From Sinohyriopsis cumingii (lineage: Eukaryota > Mollusca > Bivalvia > Unionida > Unionidae), in NCBI GenBank assembly GCA_028554795.2, contig CM068830.1:47816227-47880226 (forward strand): a stretch of DNA of 64,000 nucleotides, given 5' to 3'. A program made the translations under genes and the position numbers. The notes beneath the pieces were generated by a model. That model was not told the DNA's origin and made no database searches. It saw nothing but the letters and a program-made list of their open reading frames with translations. Shown piece by piece: positions 13,476 to 25,467 of this stretch. Each line of letters opens with the position of its first letter. The first letter of the stretch is position 1.

Positions 13476-13479
13476 ATGA

Positions 13480-13573
13480 ATACTACTACTACTATACTAC
13501 TACTACTACTGCTACTACTAATAATAATAATAATAGCAATAACAATAACAATAATAATAATAATAACAAAAAT
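13480..13573. repeat. (ACT)n/(AAT)n trinucleotide tract
   Basis: Imperfect ACT units pass into AAT and AAC units about 120 bp upstream of exon 2. Confidence 0.85.
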
Positions 13574-13695
13574 GGTATACATAACAATATATAAATACAA
13601 ATTTACGTTCATACATCCATCAACACATATAATAAACTATGCATCAATAATAATACATAATATTTATGGGGGTTATATTTTCTTGCCAAATGTAG

Positions 13696-13898
13696 ATACG
13701 ACGAATGAGCGAAACTATCTGATGGAGCAAGCGTACCCGCAGCTGAATTCGTTCTGTCAGCAGCTTGGGTACGAGTTCCAGGTGGTGGACATGAGATGGG
13801 GTATTCGTGACGAAGCAACGGACGATCAAATGGGCACGGAACTTTGTCTAAAGGAACTTGGTCTTTGCCAGATACTCTCAACTGGACCAAACTTTGTT
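13696..13898 (+). CDS. NWD-like protein, exon 2 (DUF4062-like region)
   Basis: Residues 78-145 of the model. It carries TTNERNYLMEQAYP, EFQVVDMRWGIRDEATDD and ELCLKELGLCQ, then STGPNFV. This is the most recognisable block of the N-terminal region of NWD1/NWD2-type NACHT-WD proteins. The acceptor is TGTAG|ATAC and the donor is GTT|GTAAAT. The phase joins cleanly to exon 1 (G+AT = Asp) and exon 3. This exon is the strongest single evidence for the family assignment. Its exact molecular role is not established, but the region is taken as the N-terminal effector or interaction part. Confidence 0.93.
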
Positions 13899-13957
13899 GT
13901 AAATATCTTTTGTTTTTTATTTGACGACCGGAGTTTTCCATTGTCTTTGTATCCTTC

Positions 13958-14140
13958 CTTCTTCATTATATACGTTATCCAATCAAATACCTTAGGAGAA
14001 CTACTACTGTCTCTCAAATCCAGCCCACCCAGGTTAGGAACTTTTAGCCAAAATCTAAAATTATCTGCCAACCTAGGTGGTGGTCGGATAGAGTGATCTC
14101 TCCTTGTTAGGGTGATTGGAACCAAATCCCAAGAGTTTCT
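13958..14140 (+). repeat. Left arm of a long imperfect inverted repeat
   Basis: Pairs with the reverse complement of about 16778-16964. The best-matched parts are ACCTAGGTGG at 14071-14080, GAGTGATCTC, CCAAATCCC and CAAATCCAGCCC. Matching extends outward through ATACCTTAGG and inward to CCAAATCCC. It begins about 60 bp after exon 2. Confidence 0.72.
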
Positions 14141-16777
14141 CAATTACAAATTCCGCTCGTGCCATGAATAACGAAAGAACTCGCAAAAGCCAGAAACTCT
14201 TTGGAAGATATAACATTTTAAGCTGGATGAATTTTTCACTTCTAAGGTAAGTATATTCCATCTACATTTCCAAATTGTTCTCTTCCTATGCTAATAGAGT
14301 TCCACCATTGCAATTTTCTAACACTGTATCGTTGTCACACATTTAGGTACTTGCACTGGTAGCCTATGCGACTTCACATTAAGTTCGGGCTATGCTTACT
14401 TTTTATCCGCTTGCAAGTCTCTATTGCTTATAGAAAACACATGTGTAATTCCACGACGACGGGTACATGAAAGTGAGTTTACTATATCAAAACATTCTTA
14501 GCGTCCGGGGAACCAAGCTGTAATGATTTTACTTGTAGGCCAGGATGAGCCAACCTCCGCCTTGCAGTACTGAACAGAAGTTCCGGGCCCAATCCCATTT
14601 GACTCCTTGTTTCTTTTCTATACATCACATGTTGGGTCTAGAGTTCTGACATCAGGTGAAACTTATCTATGGAAGATTCAATTTTGTATTCCTTCCACAA
14701 TCATAATCGTTATGGATTACCACCACAGGATACGTCGTTATTGACGATTCCTATAGACCTTGCCACTTCCGGGTTCAACTCTATTTCAATTGCTTTTAGC
14801 GAGGGAAAGAACTGAGCGATAAGCCAAAGTACCCTCTCGCACAGACATATAAAAAGGGTCGTTGGGCCCTCGACTACAACTTATCCATGATAATCACAAT
14901 ACCAGTTCAAAGCCCCCCCACCCCACCCCCAAGAGTTTAGTCAATGGAAAAAGCGGCGCATATTCATAGGATGGTCGACTTCATAACAGAGGCACAGCAT
15001 TCATAACTTTAAGAACAGCCATGAACTTACAAGGGGTGGAAAAAAGAGGCAATGCTCTCTATCCTGATCTTACAATCATGGCACAAGATATGCTTAAACT
15101 TTTATCATCTATTATTCTTTTTAATGATCATGTTGACGAAAGACGCAGCATATCACCATGCCTCTCAGTCTCAGGTACAGCGGAGAAATAAGAAACAAAG
15201 TCACAACTAAGTGAACGAATAAGAGAGGTTGATCGCATCACCAGCGTACCACGAGATCATCCCTATCTCAATGATATACATACAGCCCCCTCCCATTTGT
15301 ACCCTTCTCGCAGATCACAGTGAGAAGAAGACTCCAATCTTTCATGGCTGAATGGGGACGGTTTACCATCATGTCATGTTAATCCAACAGTAATGCCTTG
15401 GGGCTCGGCATCACGTTCCGCGCATGTACTAAGCTTTTTGCCATATTTATTTTAGCTACATTGCAGCACTTATCAGTTGATCCTTAGCCTAAAGCGCATT
15501 CAGTCCAGCTGTTATGTTTTTGGGTTTGCGATGTAGTACAATAACGGGTCATAAGTTGTGTGATTCGTCTACAACAGGCTATAAACAACAGTTATATTTT
15601 GGAGCAAGTTATGATTCTACGTGTTGCTCTCCTTTCATTCTCGATCTTTTGCCAACAAAAAACATCTTGACCCTTGTGTCCTTTCAAGATTCGGTAGACT
15701 AGGTCTGACCTCTATGTGAAAGAGAGACGAATATATTCCACGGGAAAGATTGGAATTCATGCAATGGTGAGTTCTGTGCCTCTTTCGAGCCATCCATATG
15801 CTAGAATATTCATTCGTCAGCCCAGAATTGCTCATTACGGCAGCGGACGTCATCTTCCTTGGTCGCTTTCTGTGCTTTTATGTCAATGATTATGTGGGCC
15901 AAGTGAATACCGAATTTTGACAATTGGCCCAATTCTCTTAATCGGCAACCATTCGAGGATGCATCATGATGGCACTTGGGATTCGCATCGGCGATACCTC
16001 TGCAACCGCTCCCCCCCCCCCCGGCATTCACAATCACTACGGAAGCTAACACAGGGTTTCTGGGGGAGCAAGTTCCCTACCTTCTTCGGACTGATATAGG
16101 AGCTTGGCCGCCTCAGGATTATTGTTTATATCTCCACATCAGTGAAATGGATGCCGTATTTTGAACATCGATTAATGATGAATAGCGAACTTACCCAGGA
16201 ATAGAGTTCTCATTCTTGCCCAATAACTTCTGTAGTGACTGATCTCAAATAGAAAAGTGGAATATTTGTTAGCCAGACCTTTGTATTATTGTTTGGAACC
16301 TTCTAATGCGGTGTCCTCAACTGCAAGCTATGTTTCAGTTTGACCTCTCCTAGGCTGGCTAATGTCTTGGCAGACTAATTGTTTTGCAAGCAGGAACTCG
16401 TACAAACGGAATGGCTCTTTTATGCCTCAGTTTACGGTAATTCTCGATGAGATCGACTTATGACGAACATTAGTGACAAGGTAGAATTCCAAAAGTCCCC
16501 GACAGATGGAGTCTTCAGTCGGATTATCTAGAAGCTGTCTCACATACATTAGACAATCGGAATTGGCATCTCCAGGATAAGAGGATGTATCTCTCTCAAC
16601 CTCTTACTTATTCTTCTACGGTATTATGATTGGGTAACGTATTTAAGGAAGTAAACATTTTTCAAGTAAAATATTTTCTTTTGTGAGAATACTTACCTTA
16701 TCACAATACACATGCACCAATCTCAGCCATCTTGCAGTTACATCAATATGGTGAAAGTGCCTTACACAACAGTATTG

Positions 16778-16964
16778 ACTGATATATTCCTGGGATTTGG
16801 CGCCAATCCATGTACCAAGGGGAGATCACTCAGACCGACCGCCACCTAGGTGGACTGATAACTTTAAGCTTTTTAGCTAAAAGATTTTAACATAAAAGGG
16901 CTGGATTTGCGATGTAGTAGTAGTTTCCCTAAGGTATATAATTGGAAAGGTATGCTCGAAGAAC
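16778..16964 (-). repeat. Right arm of the long imperfect inverted repeat
   Basis: Reverse-complement partner of 13958-14140. It carries CCACCTAGGTGG near 16842-16853 and GGGCTGGATTTG near 16898-16909. A 16-bp piece of this arm (TTTGCGATGTAGTA) also recurs at 15525-15538. Confidence 0.72.
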
Positions 16965-19108
16965 ATACTTGACTAGAAATAATTGGATTCACATTTGGCT
17001 ATCAATGCAAAGCATATGAACATATGGGCTCAAATATAGCCGGACAATTTAAATGCTGAATAAAAATATATAACTCTGAACAGTTATTCAAGTGTTTGCA
17101 TATTGGTTCAAAATTCAATTGAAATTCATCATGTTATCCCTTGTGTTAAATTCAAGACAATCGGTATAAATCTTGCAAGGCATAGTTAACACCACCTTTT
17201 TGTGAAGTATTTTGTTATTAAACATACTGTCAAACCTTTATTGTTTAATATAGCCCACCAAGTAAAATTTTCAAAGAATGTTGAGTATTTACAAATGTAG
17301 CCTTTTTCACGTTCTTCAAGATTAAGACAACGTTTTCCATTATGGCAACAACACTCAGAGCGGAAACGGTAGATTCTCAATTTAATTCATTATCCTAATA
17401 GCTCAGCGTTGTTACTACCAATAAATAATCCCAGCGGTATTAATCGTGCTAAGTAAAATATTCACCGCTTCCTAATTTGATAAACACGTGTCAGCATTTG
17501 ACGAACTACCTTTGGCTATGGCTAAATAATGGCAATTGAAAAGTGGAAAGCTGACTATGCCACGGGTCTGATGGACACCAGATGCCGAGAAATACCGCAA
17601 GCTCAATCATCATGCGCCACATAACTTCGGGTATAATTTATTTCAATGCTTAGTTAGAAATTATGAAAAATACAGTTTCTTTTTAAATAGCTAAAGGTGA
17701 CTCATTATATGCTGTCCTTTTAATCAACCAGAGCAATGTCAAAATTTTCACCCAGAACTGAAATTATTCTTGCGTATAAGAAATGAAATATGTTGTAAAC
17801 TGCTTAAAATGAAGTTTTAATTGTAGATAGATGTCAAGACGGCTTAATGATAATGAGCAAAGACAAACTTTCAAGCATGCAATATTTTCTGGATGTTATG
17901 ATACCATTCAAAATGACTAATTCGTAGAGTTAGCAAAGTGATACAAAGAACAATGTTTAAATCATCTTTCCTACGATCGTACAAACACAAATGCTTACAC
18001 ATTTATCGGTTAACCATTGAAAATAATTAAACAGGACCAAATTAGAATCAAATACATTTCATTGAAAGAATGGTGAATGGAACAATCTACCTACACATCA
18101 CACAAGCAATCTAGAGAAGCAGTTCCATATGGAACGGTCGTTATTCGTAAGTTTGATGGCCAGAGGCAGGCATACATTGTCGACATATAAGCATCATGTG
18201 TACAATACATGCATGGATACAGATACGTTTTGAAATTGATAGACGTCTTCTTAAAATAGGCTTGAGTTGAGAGAGTAAGAACAAAAATGGAGATGACATA
18301 CATTTAAGAAAAACTTTCAAAGAGTTAAAAGCGCAAAGAGATATAGTTTATGGATGGAAATAGATTTACAACTGGAAATTTAAGGATTTGTTGGAAATGG
18401 AAAACTGTGTACTTTTCAGTTTAATCAGAAAGGTTTATACAGTTGAAGTTTATAAACAATTCTCAAGACTGGAATTAAGACATATTTTATTCAAACTGAA
18501 ACCAGAAAATAGGATTATGGTTAACAAGATAATTCATAGTTTCAATAATGCTTATCACATATCAGTAGACGTAACCCAATTGAAGCGAGGAACTACTACA
18601 TTTTATTTTATATGACCAAAAAGCAGATTGTTAGGAAATAAAACGTATCCTACTATAAGATAAAAATTGGTTAGCTCCACATTTAATTAGTCATTAATTA
18701 GTCATTAAGCAAAACCTTTTTCATATGCTAGTACTTTCATTATCATGTAACTTGTAAAAATATATTAAAAGTACATTTATTGGACGTAACTTGTATTCTT
18801 TAATTTCTTTTACTGTTTTCGTTGTTACTGTGATCAGTGCCTGTAATGTCAATTTCATTTTCGGCAGATACTTCTTAGTTACCTACATACTTGGTCAATG
18901 ATAATAAATATTTTCAGAAAAGACTTGGCACATTGGTTGACTCTAGACATGTTTCAGAAAATTCTCACTCTTCGTACGAGTTTTCGAGTGAATTTTCTCA
19001 TGGCAATTATGTTTGTATTTTTGTTGTTCATGCTGAGTTTCCTCACTTTGCTGTGATTATTGGTTCTTGTACATGATCTGACCGAAAACTATAGATGTGC
19101 TCTTTTAG
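16965..19108. other. Intron 2, 3' part, no gene seen
   Basis: About 2.1 kb of AT-rich intron. Small open frames such as 18091-18303 (-) and 18388-18615 (+) have no conserved motif, and I treat them as chance. Confidence 0.5.
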
Positions 19109-19224
19109 ACACTTCTATCACACAAGTATGGGTACACTGCCTTTCCACGGACAATAGAAGCGGAAGAATTTGAGCAAATTGTGTCCAACATAGAATCACA
19201 GGAAGCTCTCGTTTTATGTAAAAA
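19109..19224 (+). CDS. NWD-like protein, exon 3
   Basis: Residues 146-183. The translation TLLSHKYGYTAFPRTIEAEE continues the NFV of exon 2 exactly as in family members, where the block reads as a Gly-Tyr-containing LxxKYGYxxxP motif. It then gives EFEQIVSNIESQEALVLCK. The acceptor is CTTTTAG|ACAC and the donor is AAAA|GTAAGT, ending after codon base 2. It was too short to stand out as an open frame and was found by phase and homology. Confidence 0.9.
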
Positions 19225-20867
19225 GTAAGTCTTCCCCTGCATTAATATTCTTACGGAGTTGTAAGGCACTGAGTGTTTAATTTTGGAGAGGCATGGATTT
19301 TAATTGTAAACCATTTCGTTCTTTCGATAGAAGATATTCTGACTTTGTTGTATGTCCATATCGTTAAGGTTATCTTTCGATATTATCCGTAGCCAGGCAA
19401 AGACGCGCACGTAAATAGCGAGATGACAAAATAGCGGAAGAGCCCTAACAAAAGAGCTTTGAAACAGTTTATTAAAGAAAACAATAATAAGTTACAAATA
19501 TTATTATTTTCCATTATAATCCAGTTTCCCAAGCAAAGAAACAATTTCACAATTATTTGATTAGAAAATAATGATTACGATGGCATTTTCGTTTGTACTC
19601 TAATTTACAAAATTGTACAGTGTCACAAATGTTAGATATGAAAACTCTTAAAAATGAATTAGCATACCCTAGTGTTCGAGTATAAAGTTACAAAGTCAAA
19701 TTATGGCCAATGCCACTTAAATAATCCATCAATGGAATAATTCCATAAGTAGGCACTATATCCTGCATTCTTTCATTCAGTTTAATATACCGGTATTTCT
19801 TCTTTTCTTCTAGTTCATATTTTGTGCAAATAAGTAGACGTTCTCTTGTGTGTGTGGGATATCATTTGTTATGACCAAAGATGGCATCTATTAATAATGA
19901 TAATAAAGTAAACAAAAGCAATATAAGTTAAAGTGAAACATGTCTACAACGGACATATAAGGTATAAGGGAATAATTACATTTATCCTTTATATACCTAT
20001 GTAGTTTTGTACATATATCTAAAGTGAAACAGATTTTCCGATATAATGGTAAAATATGGAAAAATGTTAAAACGGAATTAGCGAAGGTCAGAATGCGTTC
20101 TTTAACCTCGATACTTCGGAAGCAGTTACCAGAATCCAGTAAGAGCTTGATATTCTTTCAAGACACCCAGATGTCCAGTTAGGCTCTCGGGCTTTTATGC
20201 TGAGTAGGCCTCGCTAATGCACACAACATGCATAAACAAATAACTGAATGCAGAAAGTCAGCTTGCAATCTTGAAAATTTGCATAAAGTCATGCAATGCT
20301 AAACAGGTTTTGAGATTCCCACGCATTTGTATACAAACTTTGGTCTTATATTAAGCAAACCATATTGATCAGCTTTTGCATGCAAGCTTATATCCTTCAC
20401 TTGTTTAGACGCAAATTCCGACACTAAACACAGCAATGCCCTGTGACTTGAAAAGTCTCAATTACTACAATCTAACAAACTACTAAAACTGTCTCAACAA
20501 CAAAAGTTAAGCAGATTATTGCACACCCATCATATCATATCTGATCCAGTTCGGTCATACCAATATGCACATATCTTGCTGCTGACGTCATTTACTTAAC
20601 ACAAAGTATCATCTCATGGGCTTGAAATCAAGGCCAGAGTCACCAAAACCCTAATCAAGACTCAAAACCCACTAATGATATCGAAATATTCAGTTTGGTT
20701 TGGTTTGACTTAATAGTTTCAGAGATATCAAGGTTGTTGTCAGCCCAAGACCAGTATGTCCTCCCACGTCTTTCTCTTTGGGGTAGGGTATTGATGGGAA
20801 GACATAATTGATACCAGAAACTGAAATTTTTAATCTCAAGAGCATCTTATAAATTTCATTCATTCAG
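19225..20867. other. Intron 3, no gene seen
   Basis: AT-rich intron of 1.6 kb without recognisable repeats or coding remnants. Confidence 0.6.
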
Positions 20868-21079
20868 GTGGTATCATAGAAACGATAACGCTGTGCCACC
20901 AGTATACGTACTTGATGCCATCAGCGTCCATCTGCCTGACTTCCTTAGCAAGGACGAGGAAAGGAGGAAAGTCGCCAAGAACACATGGTGGAAAGAGAGT
21001 GAACTAATGCAGAGAGCGCTAGGGGAAACGTCTATGAAAATATTTGAAGAAGCTAAAGCCAGAAAATATGTCATGTCGA
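20868..21079 (+). CDS. NWD-like protein, exon 4
   Basis: Residues 184-254. WYHRNDNAVPPVYVLDAI follows the Lys completed across the junction, and then comes an acidic and basic helical region (KDEERRKVAKNTWWKESELM and FEEAKARKYVMS). The matching family segment links the DUF4062-like part to the ITEAEI motif in exon 5. The acceptor is TTCAG|GTGG and the donor is TCGA|GTACGC, a weak but usable site. The opposite-strand frame over this exon is a shadow. Confidence 0.9.
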
Positions 21080-21358
21080 GTACGCATGCACCCTTTTGGT
21101 ATCATTATCAACAATCAGTTTAATTTACAGTTTTAAAATGCCATTTAATAGATGTCAGAATAAAGAAAATCCACAACATTTTTAATATGACTTTTCTTGA
21201 CTGTTAAGAAACAAACTCAATTCTTGAAGAATAATTATATAACAATAATAAATAATTGGCATTACCTATTAATTCATATTTCAAATATGAATTAAATTTT
21301 GTGACATTTATTTGATCCCGCACCAATGTAGTGTCTTCCTAAAACATTTTTAACACAG
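21080..21358. other. Intron 4, no gene seen
   Basis: Short AT-rich intron of 279 bp, with no recognisable element. Confidence 0.7.
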
Positions 21359-21487
21359 TAACTGAGGCTGAGATCACAATGGGATTGTTGTCCACTGAAA
21401 ACAAAGATAAACATTGCATTTGGCTGACACGGACCATCAGAGACATTGAAAAGGAACCAAGCTCTGTCCTGCTGTCTCGCTACACAG
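21359..21487 (+). CDS. NWD-like protein, exon 5
   Basis: Residues 255-297. ITEAEITMGLLS begins across the junction with exon 4. It is followed by CIWLTRTIRDIE and SSVLLSRYT. This corresponds to the conserved T-E-x-E-I and W-x-x-R-x-I-x-D-I segments of NWD proteins. The acceptor is CACAG|TAACTG and the donor is CACAG|GTAAAA. The last base is the first base of a Gly codon. Confidence 0.92.
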
Positions 21488-23442
21488 GTAAAATTATATG
21501 AATGTGTAAATAAATATTTCGGCGTACTATCTATGACAAATTAATATCCTCTACACTTCATCACACATGCTTGTCATAAAAAAGAAAAAGCGACTAACAC
21601 ATGAGGCTAAATTTATTATAACAATTTGGTCGTTTCTTAAGCGTAACAGCTATCTTGTTTCGTCCTTGGCTTTGCTTGTTCACAAGAAGAAAGGCACAAT
21701 ACTATATACTGTGCTTGCGATTTCTACTGAATATCGCACAACAAAATTTACGTTACATACTCGTTTCATTTGCAAACTCATTTTTCTAGCAAGAAACACA
21801 CGAAATGTTGCCAAATAGATAACAAAATCAGAAATTATACGAAAATATACAGTAATCAGTTTTAGCTTGTATTTTTCTGGACCACCTATGTAATTAACAA
21901 ATTTACCACACCATGTCTTTTGTTAGGTTCTTTAAATTCTGACAACTATTCGCAGTTACTTGAGATTTAAAGGTTTAAAACTGGGTAGTCATGATAATGT
22001 TTAGATGCTTGGATTTCAAACGGTGAAAAATTGTTTTATCAAATTGGGACTAGAAAAGATTCAAATTAGAGGCTTGGTTTACCGTTCCTATTGATGGTAT
22101 TAATAAAACACCATATTACTTTAAATGTTAAATAATTTTACAATTTTAGTTCAGATTGATACAAAATAAGAATTATTTCAGATTGATACAAAATAAGAAT
22201 TTTTTCAGTGTACATACCTACTAAAATGTGTGAATATAGCAAGCTCTAACCAAAGGAATGCAAAGTAGCATACGTACATGGCGGTAGTAAGTTGTATTGG
22301 TTATTTGTGACGATATATTTATTGAAAATTAATATGTCAACTGTATCATTGATCTATTAACTAAAGCAATACAATTACTTTGTATTTAAAGTAATAACGT
22401 AAATACGGTCGGCAAAGTTCATACAATTAGGATATAAATTATATTCAAAGAGAGAGAGAAAGAGAGAGTAATCCATTTTCGTATATATGCACTATTTACT
22501 GTGTGCGGGTGTTTTGAACTTTGTTTATAATGTATATCCTTTTATTTATTTTAAGTTGTAATTATTTTTATTACGATCATATGTACTAATTATCAATGCT
22601 AGGTATTATACGAAATACTTTAGCTATATACAAATTATGAAAATTTTATTTGAAATGGGGCGGGGGGCTCAGATAAACTCACTGTACTCGAACAGTGGTT
22701 AGAGTAAGATTGTTTCTTTACATTGTCATAATTCTTTATAACTGTTGTGTCGTTTCTGAAGTAAAACGTTCTTAATCTAGTTACTTTCATTTATAATGAC
22801 GTAGCTTAACCGTAATAAACTGCTAGCAGACATGGATTACCTCTGTGGAGATCAAGTAGAGAATCCTTCAGATGGACCTTGTATACGGGTGATCTAGGTT
22901 TAAAAAAAAGAAATTATTGGTGTTTTTAACATTTGTCAAACTATACATCTATTAATTTCTGAAGTTACCTAAATGTTTTGACATAGGTTAATTCTCTATT
23001 ACAATAATGCACGGGCCCAGAAGAAAAACTAAAGAAAGTGAAAAACTTGTTGCGAACATTGAAGGAGGAGAGAATGGAAAAATGTCTGCCCAGTGATAGG
23101 ATATTTGTCTTACACAATACATTGGACTGAGAAAGGTATGTATGTAAATTTCTGTTCGTACATGTCTTCATGCATTTAGGCATGCATACTTGCATAAGGG
23201 AACATTTGTTGATTTATGTTTGGGCACAACATTTCGGCAAATTTTTTCGCTCTTGTCCTGTGAAAGCAGTAGTTGTCAGTACATGTGTCATTTACTTTGC
23301 TGTGTTCTGTCAGTAATTAGATATTTATTAGCCGTTACATAGCTTCAGATCAAGACGGGTGCGCCTCAGTGAATTGAATTGATGATCAATGCATAGTACC
23401 TATACATACAGACATACTTATATTTATATTTTCTGATGTAAG
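21488..23442. other. Intron 5, no gene seen
   Basis: About 2 kb of AT-rich intron. It contains a tandem duplication of about 30 bp (TTCAGATTGATACAAAATAA, near 22150-22208) and a GA-rich patch near 22450. No coding remnant recognised. Confidence 0.55.
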
Positions 23443-23645
23443 GGGTAACGATGGAGGCGAAAGAACACAGAGAATACTTACAGAAGATGAGCAATGAATT
23501 TATATCCAAAATGACAGCAATGATTAAAACAGCCGTGGAAGAAAGGGCGCAGAAAGAGGATCCATTGATGGACGAGGTATACTGACATATCCATTTCTGC
23601 CAAACCAAACTTTATAGCTTCCATGGACAGGAGGAGAGCATCAAG
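23443..23645 (+). CDS. NWD-like protein, exon 6, with an in-frame TGA
   Basis: Residues 298-365. The frame gives EHREYLQKMSNEFISKM, then ERAQKEDPLMDEVY, then TGA at 23583-23585, then HIHFCQTKLYSFHGQEESIK before the donor AAG|GTAAAC. The part after the stop matches the family segment x-H-x-x-F-C-x-x-K-x-x-S-F-x-G that leads into the NACHT, so the exon is continuous and the TGA is a real interruption of the reading frame. A C-to-T change of a CGA Arg codon would explain it. As written, translation would end at residue 344, before the P-loop. The acceptor is GTAAG|GGGTAA and the phases at both ends are correct. Confidence 0.85.
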
Positions 23646-24300
23646 GTAAACTATTCAGTTTTCTTAAGAATTTTTATAATCATAAAGCTTTGGTATGGTC
23701 TTTGATACAAAAGATGAATCAATAGATTTTCTTTTTTATTATTATAACAATCATGAAAATACATTTATTGTATGACTCCCTTATAATTTTATCACAAATT
23801 GTTCTTTTGGTTCCATGTGCATTTGAAAAGACAAACGTATTAGAAAACGATATTGCGCATTTGCTTATGGGAGAGCAAATATGCAATTTCTATTATTATT
23901 ATTATTATTATTATAACATCCACGCTTGAGCATTTGTACAGTGATGTGTCAATCCATCTGTACGTGCATTCATCTGACACTTATTTTCCTTGTAACATGA
24001 ACTCCAGCAAAATCAATTGATGGAAAGTAATCAGATTTGATAGATTGTTGTATAAGGATGATTAGTTCCTTGATGCATACCCCAGGAGGGGTCGGGATGG
24101 GAGTGAAATGCCATTTATTGCTGGTAATATGAACTCTTCCTTGTAACTTTGCTCCAGTTTGATAACACATCTCCAAATTTGTTTTTGAGATTTAGATTTG
24201 TTCGTAGCATTCTTGCTGATCGGTTAATAACAATGATTTGCTCATAGAACACTAAATATTTACCAAGGATTGAATTACAGTCATAACTTCGTGAATTTTC
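23646..24300. other. Intron 6, 5' part, no gene seen
   Basis: AT-rich intron with a short (ATT)n at 23890-23913. Confidence 0.55.
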
Positions 24301-24303
24301 CTT

Positions 24304-24540
24304 AAAGATTCATTTGGCGGGGTTCACGCCATTTTGCAGCAGATCATGGGCTATAAATGGTGGCCAGTATATTTGGTGGAAGAAGAGCCCTGGGAAAACC
24401 CCAGACCCATGGGAAATTACTGGCAAGCTTTATCCGATACCCACGATGGGCAAGCCAGAATCGAACTCACGTGGACAGAGGTGAGATGACTGTAAACTGT
24501 AAAGGCGATCGTCGTAGAACAATCAACCGTCCGGGTCCCC
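24304..24540 (-). mobile_element. tRNA-related SINE candidate, second family, antisense in intron 6
   Basis: On the minus strand the sequence has a B-box-like GAGTTCGATTC (plus strand 24452-24470 region). Downstream is a body rich in short G and C words (CCCATGGGTCTGGGGTTTTC). It is more GC-rich than its surroundings and differs from the SINE at 11167. No clear A box or target duplication found, so the call is tentative. Confidence 0.45.
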
Positions 24541-25155
24541 TTGCATTATAGGAGTCTTGCACTATCACTGAGTAACGTCTTAAAGGTTTTTCCTTACAAT
24601 TGAAGAAGTTTCAACCCTTTCATTTAGATCAAAGGGTTTTCTATTTATTAAATTTTAAAAGTAAGATATATTTTTTTTTATCGATTCCACTATTTCTGTT
24701 TATGGCAAAAATATTGACATATAACAAAAGAGATAAGGTAGATTCTGAATTTGAGGAGAGATTTCGGGAATTTAGTGAAACTGGAGTCTTAACCCCATTT
24801 ACAATGAACAAGGGAAGGTGACCATATTTTGTATGATTTTCCAGGAGTATGAATATATTAAACAAAGATTTCAGATTATGAATGAAGGCATAAGCGGTGG
24901 ATGGGGGTCAATGTTATTTTTTTGTGTAGGAATATGGAATTTGTCTTGCAACCTGATGCTGACTGGTTGGGTGAATAAATCTGATATTGTGTGTTGGGAG
25001 AATATATACTAGAAAAAGAGAGGTGTTACTTTCAAAATGCAGACAAAAGGGTGGGGATGGCGATGAAATGGGCAAAACTAAAATGTCTCGATAATTGCGA
25101 TTACTTCCACTTATATTTGTTATTACTTTTGCTATTATTATTATTATTATTACAG
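24541..25155. other. Intron 6, 3' part, ending in (ATT)n
   Basis: Non-coding AT-rich sequence. A TTATTATTATT tract (25118-25150) lies directly against the exon 7 acceptor and supplies its pyrimidine tract. Confidence 0.6.
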
Positions 25156-25298
25156 ACCATTGAGCAATACACTGATAGTGCAGCTACGCTTCCACTTGTT
25201 ATCTATGGACAATCTGGGTGTGGCAAAACCTCGATTATGGCCATTGGGGCAAAGGTTGCCTATGACCATTTGAAAGGCAAAGCTCTTGTGGTGTTAAG
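25156..25298 (+). CDS. NWD-like protein, exon 7 (NACHT P-loop)
   Basis: Residues 366-412. PLVIYGQSGCGKTSIMA contains the Walker A motif GxxGxGKT/S at residues 383-391, the nucleotide-binding loop of the NACHT NTPase. The preceding TIEQYTDSAATL aligns with the short linker after the F-x-G motif of exon 6. The exon ends in KALVVL and two bases of an Arg codon, and the expected R-F-L-G-T-T follows in exon 8. The acceptor is TACAG|ACC and the donor is AAG|GTAGGT. Confidence 0.95.
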
Positions 25299-25403
25299 GT
25301 AGGTGTTTCTTTTAGGGAAGAAATATTTCCTAATTTATCGATACAATTGTCAAAATATATTTAAATTAATGCATCACACACAATCATGCAATTCAAATTG
25401 TTT

Positions 25404-25409
<6 letters not shown>

Positions 25410-25466
<57 letters not shown>
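25410..25466. repeat. (TA)n microsatellite in intron 7
   Basis: Perfect TA run beginning about 110 bp after the exon 7 donor. Confidence 0.95.

Positions 25467-25467
<1 letters not shown>

Larger units (their letters stand above)
13958..16964. mobile_element. Inverted-repeat-flanked element of about 3 kb, unknown class
   Basis: Two divergent arms of about 185 bp face each other across 2.6 kb of sequence. A further matching word, AAGGTAAGTAT, occurs inside both arms at similar distances (14244-14254 on +, 16689-16699 on -). The interior has many stops in all frames and no transposase that I can recognise. It contains a 12-C run (16011-16022) and C-rich patches. Most likely an old non-autonomous DNA transposon. 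A segmental inverted duplication is the alternative. Confidence 0.55.

Noticed and set aside
23577..23617. A 41-bp GT-AG intron that would remove the TGA in exon 6
   Set aside because: Too short, shifts the frame, and deletes the conserved F-C-x-x-K segment.
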